Assembly (NCBI GenBank): GCA_003551265.1
Contig: PUMG01000094.1
Coordinates: 1-10,525, forward strand
DNA: 10,525 nucleotides
From: Halovenus sp.
GTDB lineage: Archaea; Halobacteriota; Halobacteria; Halobacteriales; Haloarculaceae
Direction: 5' to 3'
The translations under genes were made by a program, and so were the position numbers. The notes beneath the pieces are model-generated. The model did no database searches. It was not told the origin of the DNA and saw only the letters and a program-made list of their open reading frames with translations. Positions 1 through 9,600 of this stretch are shown piece after piece (the stretch's first letter is position 1; each line of letters starts with the position of its first letter).

Positions 1-138
1 AACTCTGAGCGGTCTAGCATGACTGAGGGATATTCAGAATATCGTGCTGAATACAGTGCGCAAGTCTTGTGCGGTGTTGCTGATCACAATACAGAGAAAA
101 TAAGTATGTGAGTACCTTGACAGTATTTTTGACTGAGT

Positions 139-255
139 ATGATTGATCTAGGTGTGTTCGATCTCGTGATCGGGTTGCTGGTCACCCAATTGTTTTTAAC
201 ATTTGTTTGTTTCTATGATTATGCCGAGCACAACCGCGAGGAGGAGGTCACGTGA
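139..255 (+). CDS. Possible 38-residue single-pass membrane peptide
   Basis: ATG to TGA, 38 codons. The peptide has a short acidic start (MIDLGVFD), one hydrophobic stretch suitable for a membrane helix (LVIGLLVTQLFLTFVCF) and a charged, acidic tail (YDYAEHNREEEVT). Such a layout, with an acidic cytoplasmic or external tail, is common for small haloarchaeal membrane proteins, and the clean hydrophobic/charged segmentation is what raises it above chance. Three in-frame TGA codons lie just upstream (109-111, 118-120, 130-132), so it is not an extension of the open stretch at the left edge. No ribosome site or good TATA box was found, and I recognise no family. It could be a chance reading frame. 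Confidence 0.33.
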   Translation: MIDLGVFDLVIGLLVTQLFLTFVCFYDYAEHNREEEVT

Positions 256-258
256 TAC

Positions 259-270
259 CTTCATATGAAG
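259..270. promoter_or_regulatory. Perfect 12-base palindrome CTTCATATGAAG, half repeated downstream
   Basis: CTTCATATGAAG is its own reverse complement. A near copy, CTTCATATGGAG, occurs at 366-377 (11 of 12 bases identical), 107 bases downstream. A paired dyad at this spacing upstream of a large surface gene could be an operator bound by a dimeric regulator. The regulator is unknown. Confidence 0.3.
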
Positions 271-301
271 TGCTAACTGGATATTCAAGTCAATTCTACC
301 C

Positions 302-314
302 TGGAGAATCTCCA
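302..314. promoter_or_regulatory. Dyad TGGAGA-A-TCTCCA
   Basis: Six-base arms around a single central base make a perfect odd-centred dyad. The one-base centre is too small for an RNA hairpin loop, so a protein-binding site is the more likely meaning if it is functional. Confidence 0.25.
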
Positions 315-326
315 AAATAACGATCA

Positions 327-338
327 CACTGTACAGTG
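327..338. promoter_or_regulatory. Perfect 12-base palindrome CACTGTACAGTG
   Basis: CACTGTACAGTG is self-complementary and lies 13 bases after the TGGAGA dyad. It is the third such element within 80 bases. It also resembles the TGTACA-centred sites of many dimeric winged-helix or helix-turn-helix regulators, but no specific factor can be named. Confidence 0.27.
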
Positions 339-411
339 ATTTCTGTAGGGTTGGGTGCTGCAACGCTTCATATGGAGGAACTCACCTTATAATGGCCTCT
401 CTCATCTGTTC

Positions 412-447
412 CAGTTATACTAAAACTCCGTTATTATGATATATCAA
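412..447 (+). promoter_or_regulatory. AT-rich promoter candidate for the giant gene
   Basis: This is the most AT-rich stretch just upstream of the gene, with TTATACTAAAA at 415-425 and TTATTATGATATATC at 431-445. Either could serve as an archaeal TATA element read by TBP/TFB. Initiation about 25 bases downstream would leave an untranslated leader of roughly 65-95 bases, which is long for a haloarchaeon. No clear TATA box sits at the -27 position that a leaderless transcript from 528 or 537 would need. Confidence 0.25.
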
Positions 448-526
448 CCTTCACGGATTCCTACCGGATTCAGACTTCTCGGGGCGTTTGACCACCAACC
501 AACAGTAGATAACGTAAATCTGGATC

Positions 527-536
527 GGTGGATTGG
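527..536 (+). promoter_or_regulatory. Weak ribosome-binding-like GGTGG before ATG 537
   Basis: GGTGGA lies about five bases before ATG 537 and partly matches the haloarchaeal GGAGGTGA consensus. It overlaps the in-frame GTG at 528, so if it is a ribosome site it argues for ATG 537 rather than GTG 528. Many haloarchaeal genes are leaderless, so this is only suggestive. Confidence 0.3.
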
Positions 537-629
537 ATGAATTCACGGGCGCAGCTCAATCTAGTACTGTTCACATCTGTATTATTAGTTTTCGCCGTTG
601 TGATGGGACTAGGCGGGATTGTTGAAGCG
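537..629 (+). other. Sec-type signal peptide of the giant surface protein
   Basis: The first 31 residues have a short polar start (MNSRAQ), a long hydrophobic core (LNLVLFTSVLLVFAVVMG) and a small-residue end, G-G-I-V-E-A, before GPSQC. Cleavage after Ala31 is the most natural choice by the A-x-A-like rule, although Glu at -2 is not ideal. There is only one Arg and no twin-Arg pair, so Sec export is favoured over Tat, which is notable because many haloarchaeal proteins use Tat. No lipobox precedes Cys36. Non-cleavage, leaving a type II N-terminal membrane anchor, cannot be excluded. Confidence 0.7.
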
Positions 630-3600
630 GGGCCCTCCCAGTGTGATGTGGTTGGACATGATACTGACGGTGACACCTATCTCATTAAGAACATATCACA
701 GTTGCAGTGTATCGAACATGGTCCGGGGCTCAATCAAGACTACCGTCTTACAGAAAATTTTGATGCGAGTGGCGCTGCTGACTGGAATGATGGTGACGGG
801 TTTGAACCAATCGGCAGCTTCGGAAGTCCATTTACTGGGTCGCTTGACGGAAACAATCACGTCGTCACTGGGTTGACGATCAACCAACCCGATTCTGAAT
901 ATGTTGGTGTGTTTGGGGTAATCGGTTCCGGTGGAACTGTCAGCAACATTGGGTTTGAAGACATTGATGTCTCTGGGTCGAACTATGTTGGGGCAATTGC
1001 AGGAGAAAATAGCGGAACGATAACAGAGTCATATGTGACTGGATCTGTGGATGGATCGAACTACGTCGGTGGGATGGCTGGAGAGAACTTTGGTGATATT
1101 GCTAACGTCTATTCAACCGCGACTGTTACTGCCGTCTCTGATGCAGGTGGACTCAGTGGATCAAATGATGGAACTGTCGAACAAGCGTACGTCAACGGAG
1201 AGGTAAGTGGGTCAGGCGATCGAGTTGCAGCATTCAGCGGTGTAAATGCAGGGTCAATTGCGGGATCATACTGGGATACTGAGGTTACGACCCAGGATAG
1301 TGGGGTTGTTGTTGGCAGCACTAGTGGGCTGACAGGACTTACAACACAGAATATGACTGGGTTTTCACCATTTGAGACTATGTTGGAGTTTGATTTTGAT
1401 TCTATATGGGCAGTAACTGAACAGTATCCGCGGCTTGCGTGGGAAGACGTTGACTCAATCACTGTAACAAATATCTCTGTCGATGATATAACCGAAGATG
1501 CGGGATCACAAGGTACCATAACGGTCACAGCAGAGAGTAATGGTGACCCTGCAGCGGATGCTTCGATCGAAGTACTCTCCATTAATCGTACTGATAAACT
1601 GAATGGACTTGATGGTCCTGTGCGGACGAACGATTCGGGTAAAGCGACGTTTACGTTCACAGAAGAACATGCAGGTGAGTATGCGGTCACGTTCGGATGG
1701 GCCGAAGACACCGATATCAATGACGTTGCGACAGTAACAATTACTCCAGGTCAGACAGCCGCATTTGATAGCAGCGATGTCCCTGCAACTGCAGGGGAAT
1801 CCGGACAGATTTCGGTCTCCATTGAGGATCAATTCGGAAATACACCTGCTGACGAGGCCACAATCAACGTTACTGACAGTTCTCTTAGTGGAGTTGATGT
1901 CGGTGCAAGTAACACAACAGTAGATGGTACCGCAACGTTTGGATTTGACGAGACGATAGCCGGTACGTACGAAATTGAATTTGAACTCGCGGATGATCCT
2001 TCGATTAACACGACAACAACAGTAACGATCGGAGCCGCAAAACCGGACTCATTGGTTGCGGATGGTCCAAGTCCAGATACCGAAATTGCTGCTGGTGAGA
2101 CATTCGAGATTACTGCAACTGTTAGAGACGAATTTGGTAACGGGGTCCCTGACGAAACGGTTACGATTACGAATTTGAGTGCAGGCCTTGGTGAAGAAGT
2201 AGATACAAACTTCAGGGGTGATGCAACATTCGAAAATATAATCATTGAAATTGCGGGAGAATACACGATCGACGTCGAGGTTGATTCAGACAAATCGGTT
2301 AACGACACGGTTTCAGTCTCGATCGGATCATTGCCACCAAACAGTCTGATCGTTACTGGTGATACAACACAGAGTGCTGGTGAATCGGGCACGGTAACTG
2401 TCGAATTTGCGGATGAGTTTGGAAACCCAGGGAGTGACGAAGAGATACGTGTTGTAAATAACGGGAGCCTCTCTGGACTCGACGTTGGTACAGTAAACAC
2501 GACAAATCAAGACGGTCAAACAACATTCGATTATAAGGAAGATGACGCAGGCGACTATGAGGTAACGTTCGAAGTTGTAAGCAACACCTCAATACAAGAA
2601 ACAACAACGATCACCATCCGTTCGGGTGATGCGAACTCGATCGAAGCACGAGATACGACTGCATCAGCAGGTGCTGAGTCGGAGTTCCGTGTTGACGTTC
2701 TTGATATCTTGAATAACGGCGTTAGTGGTGCAACAGTCAATATCACAGGAAACAGTGATGATCTTGGAGAGTTGTCTGTAGGGACGGAAGAGACTACCAA
2801 TGAAAGCGGTGTGGCGACCTTTACGTTCAACGAAACAGATCCAGGCTCGTACGATATCGACGTTGAACTGAAAAGCGATACCGGAGCTGTAGATACTGCA
2901 ACAGTAACAATCGAAGCAGCGAAAGCGAACGAATCAAACTCGGAAGTAACACCGACTGAAGCCACGACAGAGATTTCAGATGATCCCGCAGACGGGAACC
3001 TCACGTACGTAGTAACTATAAGAGACCGGTTTGGGAATCCACTGATTGACACTGATGTAACGGTTTCCGGCGGGACAGGCGTTTCGGTTGACGGGAAGAC
3101 ACAAACAACCGATACGGATGGGAATGCAACGTTTGTACTTACATCTACGACGGCACAGTCAGATGTAGAATTTGAATTTAGCGTTGCTGGTGACACGGTT
3201 CTCACTGCGAACGGTACATTCGAGGCACTTCCGTTTGATACGCTCTTTGTCGAGGATATTGAAGAAACAGCGGGTAACGATGGTGAGGTTACAGCTACAT
3301 TTGGCGATCGTTTCGGCAATCCCGACGAAGATGTCACAATCAACGTCACTGATTCCGGTGGCCTCGCAGGCCTCACAGAAGGAGAAACACAGCAGACTGA
3401 CGCGAGCGGGAATGTTGAATTCTCGTTCAATGAAACAGCTGCTGATGAGTATGCTGTTGAACTCACTGCTGAAATAGACTCAGACGAGTACACCGAAACG
3501 CTCATCGTGACGATCGTCCCAGCTGATGCGACGATCGAGAACTCAACCGTCACATCAGTCAGCAACGAAACGATCGTCTCCAGCGATCCTGACACAAACA

Positions 3601-6600
3601 ACCTCACGTATGTTGTCTCGTTTGCGGATGCATTCGAGAATCCGATCGCAGGTGAAGATGTCGAGATTACTGGTGGAACGGACATCACCGTTCAAGGTGG
3701 CACAACACAACAGACAGATGTGGATGGAAACGCCACGTTTGTTCTCACATCCACAACGCCACAGAACGATGTGACATTCACATTCACGGAACGCTACTCG
3801 GACCTTGCACTCACAGCAACTGGAACGTTCAACAAGATTCCACCAGAGGAACTGGTGGCAGCTAACACTGATGCGATCGCTGGTGAGACAACAGATATAG
3901 AGGTTACGTTCACTGACGAGTTCGGAAACCCTGCGGTTGACGAGCAGATCAATGTAACAGATGCGGGTGGTCTCTCGAATCTAGACGAAACGGCAGTAAC
4001 TAACGAAACAGGTGTTGCAACGTTCTCGTTCAATGAGACCCGCGCCGCGGAATATGTTGTTGGATTTGCCCTTGATACGGATGGATCGATCGCCGACAAC
4101 GCGATTATTACGGTCAATCCGGCAGCGGCGGCGGTAGACAATTCAACAGTAACGCCATCAAGTGCAACAACGATTGTCTCCGACGATCCATCTGTTGAGA
4201 ATCTCACATACACAGTCTCGTTTGCAGATGAATTCGACAACCCACTCGATGGTGTTGCTGTCGAACTCACTGGTGGGACGGACATCACCGTCGAAGGTGG
4301 AGACACACAAACAACGGACGAAGATGGAAACGCAACGTTCGTCCTGAACTCCACAACTGCACAGTCAGGAGTTACATTTACGTTCACAGAACAAGCGTCT
4401 GATCTTTCACTCACCGCAACAGGGTCGTTCACTGTCGATGGACCGAACACACTATCTGCTGAGGATGTCACAACATCAGCCGGCCTCACAACCGATATTG
4501 TTGTTACGTACACCGATCGGTTCGGGAATCCGATCGAAGGCGAAGATATCAACGTCACGGAGACCGACGGACTGGGCGGTCTAACGGTTGGTGAGATTGT
4601 CGAAACCAACGCCGATGGCGAGGCAATTTACACGTTCAACGAAGATTCGATTGGAGAGTACGACGTAACGTTCGAACTCAACGAGAGCGGCGGTACAACG
4701 AGGATGACAGTTACCGTCAACCAAGAATTCAGTGATGGTGATGGGAGCGCAGCTAACCCATACAACATCTCAAATTGGGCGGAGCTGCACTATGTTCGTG
4801 ATGAGTTGGGTGCGAACTACACGTTAGTTGACAACCTCACAAAAGACTCACTGGGGTACAATGACTTTGGTAGTGATTTCGATCCGATCGGTAGTTCTGA
4901 CACACCATTTACGGGGACGCTTGACGGAGATGGCCACACGATCTCGGATTTGGTAATCGATTCAGACGGTGATGCTGCGCTGTTTACGCATATTGAAGAA
5001 GCGACGATCGAAAGTATTGGATTTGTCAATGCAGATATTAGAGCCGGTAGAGGTAACTCCGGCAGCAATCGTGGTACGAACCCAGCAGGTGATGGTGGCT
5101 CTGGCAGCGATGCAGCGATCCTAGTAGTACACGCAGACACATCCACTATTACCAATCTGTCTATCACCGATAGTATACTAAACGCTGGACAGGGTGGTAC
5201 TGGAGGCGATGGCAGTGTTGGGGGAGTAGTTAGTCAGGCTGGTCGAGATGGTGGTGATGGTGGTGAAGGTGGACGCTCTGGTGGTATCTTTGTAACTGCA
5301 AAAGACACTGAGATCGGGAACTCATATATTGACAAGGGAGATATCCGTGGTGGACGTGGAGGCCAAGGTGGGAGAGCAGGTACTTTTGATCAACCAGGTA
5401 CTGGTGGCGACGGTGGAATTGCCGCTGGGCTTGGTGTAGTTGGTTACAATGTCGTAATTTCGGACTCGTATATTTACGATTCAATCGTATATGGTGGTGA
5501 TCGTGGGAGTGGAGGAACCGCTGGAGATGGGTCCAGGGGTGGTAACGGTGACAGAGGTGATGCCATGCTAAATCGTGATCTAACTGGTGCCTCCACCCTC
5601 TCATCCGTCTACCTCGCTGAAACTACGATCGACGGCAGAACAACGAACATCGTCTCGCAAAACGATGGCTCGGTCTCGAGCATCTACTGGAACGAAGAAT
5701 CAACAACCATTGACGAAGTTGTCTCCAGCGGATCGGGAACGGTGACCAACGTTGAGGCGCTCCCACGGTACGAAATGCGCGGAGTTGGTGAATCAAACCT
5801 CAACGGATTTGATTTCACAAACACATGGGATATCATCAACACAAAAGAGGATGGCTACACCGTTTCGTACCCATTCCTCCGAAACAACACACAGACACCA
5901 ATTCCTGGTCTTGAAACCCTGTACGCGGATGGTGACGGAGACGCAAGTCCATACGAGATCGATGACTGGCGACAACTCAGCAACATTCGTGCGAATCTCG
6001 ATGCGAGCTACATTGTCACCGCAGACATCGACATTGACAGCGACGGATCGAACGAACTCCGAACAATCGGTTCGCGAACCGAACAGTTCACAGGGACGTT
6101 CGACGGAAATAATCACACGATTACCGGACTGACGATCGACGCGCCAGACACCAATTACGTCGGTCTGTTCGGCCTCGTTGGCACCTCTGGGACAGTCTCA
6201 AACGTTGGCTTGGTGGCTCCGTCGATCGAAGGGAACAACAGAGTCGGTGCGATCGCCGGGCAAAACAATGGGCTGATTTCGGATGTCTTCGTCGATAACA
6301 CAGACGAGGATTCCTTTGATGGGTCTGTCGCTGGAACAAGCCGAGTTGGTGGTCTCGTCGGAGAGAACCGTGGGACGATCGAGACAGTGTACTCGATTGC
6401 AAGCGTTGAAATTGCTGGAGAGATCGCAGGCGGAATTGTTGGCGAGAACCGAGGAACGATCGACACAGGATACTCGATCGCGGAATTCCAAGACGCTGAT
6501 GGTGAAAGCATCGTCCCTGGAATTTTTGTGGCTGGCTCTGTTGCTGGAATCAACAGTAGTACCGGATCGGTTACGAATGTATACGGGGTAGACACCCAAC

Positions 6601-9600
6601 CAGACGGGTTCATGTCTGTCATTTCGAGCGGAAATGATGCAGGCACAACTCAATTATCCGCTGAACAAATCACCCTGTTCGCACCGCTCGTGAATATGGA
6701 CACGTTTGATTTCGAGAACACGTGGGTACTCACAGAAACATCCCCGTCCACTCCACGGTTCACGTGGGAAGATGTAACCGAACCGCAGGTCACTGCGCTC
6801 ACCACAAGTGACGAAACAACGACGGCTGACACGCCAGTCACAATCACGGTCAATGCAGAAATCAGTGGTGGAAGTGCCGGCGAAGGTGTCACGATCGAAG
6901 TGCTCGAAAATGATAGCATCACTGGCATCCTCAAAGGTGAAACTGCAGTCACAGATGCAGATGGACACGTAACATTCGACATGGATGAAACCGTCACCGG
7001 GACGTACAAAATCACGGTTGCTGTCGCGGATGATAACAGCGTTGCAACGACTGCAACGATCACAGTCAATCCAGTCGACGCAACGATCGAGAACTCCTCG
7101 GTCTCACCACATGATGCAACCGCAACTGTCTCAGACGATCCAGAAACCGAGAACCTCACGTACACCGTATCGTTTGCCGATGCGTTTGACAACCCGATCG
7201 CTGGCGAAGATGTCGAACTCACTGGTGGAACGGACATTACCGTCGACGGAGGACACACGCAAACAACAGATGCAGACGGAAATGCAACGTTCGTTCTCAA
7301 CACCACAACACCACAAGATGACGTGACGTTCACGTTCACAGAACAGTACTCTGATATTGCACTGACCGCGAACGGGACGTTCGTTGTCGGCGACCCGCAC
7401 GAACTCTCAGCCGACGACACCAACACAGTCGCTGGCTCAGAGGATCGGTTTGTTGTAACACTCACCGATCAGTTCGAGAACCCGATCGAGGGAGAAACCC
7501 TCAATATCTCTGCAGGTGGCCTCGGTGGTCTCAGTGTCGGAGACACGAACACGACAGACAAAACGGGTACTGCAACGTTCCACTTTACCGAAGATACTTC
7601 GGGAACCTACGAAACAACATTTGTTGTCGATCGGAACCCAGCTGTCAACACAACCGCAACGGCGACCGTTGACTCTCAAGACGCAGACTCGATTGCGGTG
7701 GTAACGCAACCGGGAGAAACAGTTGCTGGCGAGCCGATCAACGGCCCACCAGCAGTGGTTGTAAGAGATGATCTCGGAAACACTGTCGAAGGAGTCAAGG
7801 TAACAGCCGAACCACACGCTGGCGCGTTCGCGTTTGCCTCGGGTACCGACACGAACAAAACAAATAGCACTGGTGTGGCTGTGTTTACTGATCTCCGTAT
7901 TGAGACCACTGGCCAGTATGCGCTTGAATTCTCGATTAACGACAGCGATGCAAACGTTGCAGAGAATAACGTAACGATCACAGACGCATTCACAGTTGTT
8001 CCAACCGCACCAGCAACCCTCGATGTCACAGACGTAACACAAACCGCAAATGTCGAAGGGTCGATCACTGCAACGCTCACTGATGAATTCGGAAATACGA
8101 TCGAGGGTGAGACAGTTGAGATCGTTGATGCCGACTCGCTCAACTTCACCACAACAACCGCACAGACAAACAGCACTGGTGTTGCCGAGCTCACATTCAA
8201 CGAAGAAACACCGCGTGACTACACCATCACAGCAGGTGTGAAAGATACTGCTGTAACGGGAGAGAGTACGGTCACGATCCAACAAATCATTGATGCTGTT
8301 GAAGTCGATCTTAATGACATCAGAGTATCTGTCTCGGATGATTTCGATGATGGAAACCAACTGATTGCGACGGTGACTGTCACCGATATCGCTGATAACC
8401 CTGTTGCTGGTGTTCCTGTTGACCTCACTGATACTGGTGAAAATATCGATGTCAAAGATGGTCGAACCGGTGTGACGAACGAAAGTGGACAGACAACGTT
8501 TGAGATACAATCAACAACTGTCCAAGAAAATATCCGGTTCACATTCACGGAACAACAGTCTGGTGACGAGAATGATGCCCGAATTACAGGGTTCACATTC
8601 GAAATCGGCGCTCCAACGACGCTGACAGCATCGGATGAGTCCGTTCAGGCAGGAGCTACTGGTACCGTCACTGCCACACTCGAAGATGTGGTTGGAAACC
8701 AGATGGAAGGCGAAGACATACGCATTGCGGATAATAGTTCACTTGGTGGGCTAGTTATTGGTGAGACGCTCACCACCGCTGCAGATGGAAGTGTAACGTT
8801 TGGGTTCGATGAAACAGCAACGGGGTCTTACGACGTTACGATCGAGTCACTCTCTGATCCGACAGTCAATACCACTGCTACTATTGTGGTTACGCCTGGC
8901 CCGATCGCAAACGGGCAACTGACAGCATCGGATGGTACAGAAACTGCTGGTAACGATGGTCGAATTGATGTAACGCTTTCAGATGAGTTCGGAAATCTAC
9001 TCTCCGATGAGTCGATTGAAATCGTTGCTGACGGCGGCTTATCCGAGGTTGCGGAGACCCATAGCTCGAAAGGTGCAACCACTGCGTTCTCATTCAACGA
9101 AGAGACAGTCGGTGTCTACACCGTTGAGTTTGCTGTCGAGTCGGATAACTCGGTGCACACAACCGCAACCGTTGAGATCACACCAGGGCCGATCGAAAAC
9201 GGTGACCTGACTGCATCCGACCGTACCACTACCGCTGGTGAGACCGATCGGATCGAGGTCACACTTACAGACGAGTTCGGAAACGTGCTCAGCGGCGAAC
9301 AGATCGAGGTGACCAATTCGGATACGCTCAGTCTCAACACACAAACGAACACAACTGACAGCACCGGAATAGCGACCTTCGGATTCACCGAAGAGCGTAC
9401 TGGCACGTACACGATCGAATTCGCTGTCTCTTCGGATACCTCAGTCACCACAACTGCAACGGTTACTGTGAACGAGGGAGCGATCTCCGATGGCTCTCTC
9501 GACGGTGACGATGTCACCGCTACTGCAGGAGAGGATGGTGAGGTCACGCTCACACTCACAGACGAGTTCGGAAACGCGCTCAGCGGTGAAGCGATCGAAC

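Larger units (their letters stand above)
256..526. other. Non-coding region upstream of the giant gene
   Basis: No reading frame here is longer than a few tens of codons, and none looks like a protein. The stretch holds three short palindromes, a duplicated CTTCATATG motif and the AT-rich promoter candidate. Together with its length, this suggests a regulated promoter region rather than a simple gene gap. Confidence 0.6.
1452..4727 (+). repeat. Ig-like (Big-1/invasin-type) array 1, 11 modules
   Basis: Module starts by residue are about 306, 406, 502, 602, 698, 796, 900, 997, 1102, 1197 and 1302. Conserved marks are the A-G-[ED] strand near the module start, D-[EQR]-F-G-N about 30 residues in, then T-x-x-x-G-x-A-T-F-x-F and G-x-Y-x-[IV]. 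Modules 1-5 are short. From module 6 on, long (about 105 residues) and short (about 95-97 residues) forms alternate strictly. Module 1 lacks the D-x-F-G-N motif and has ESNGDPAADASIEVL instead. Such arrays usually act as extended, stiff spacers in adhesins; this role is inferred here. Confidence 0.82.

Noticed and set aside
1..111. Open frame at the left edge (about 36 codons ending in TGA at 109-111) as the tail of an upstream gene
   Set aside because: An open stretch of this length is expected by chance in one of six frames. The peptide has no recognisable features and is not acidic in the haloarchaeal manner, so it is too weak to call without upstream sequence.
122..131. T-run (TATTTTTG) as a transcription terminator
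   Set aside because: Only five T residues in a row and no associated gene end that I trust. Archaeal T-tract terminators need stronger support.
528..536. GTG 528 as the start codon
   Set aside because: It is in frame and would add only V-D-W before MNS. ATG is the stronger start and has the GGTGG at a workable distance, so 537 is preferred. The choice does not affect the signal peptide.
2555..3688. Long minus-strand frame of 377 codons, and similar antisense frames at 1109-1720, 1829-2500, 3794-4609, 6650-7465 and 9116-9934
   Set aside because: They lie entirely opposite the giant gene and translate to low-complexity Ser/Val/Thr text mirroring its Asp/Thr/Val codons. Their breaks follow the sense repeats, and no domain or leader is visible.
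5230..5604. His-rich minus-strand frame that looks like a metal-binding protein
   Set aside because: The His runs are the reverse complement of GGT-GAT codons in the Gly-rich insert. The sense frame has clear periodic structure and continuous domain context.
5752..6132. Plus-strand frame of 126 codons in another register
   Set aside because: It overlaps GLUG blocks 2 and 3 of the giant gene in a different frame and has an unpatterned, Thr/Arg/Ser-rich sequence with no signal or domain.
7437..8510. Minus-strand frame of 357 codons rich in Cys and Arg
   Set aside because: High Cys and Arg content is foreign to halophilic proteins, and the frame is fully antisense to well-defined Ig modules. 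It is a frame shadow.
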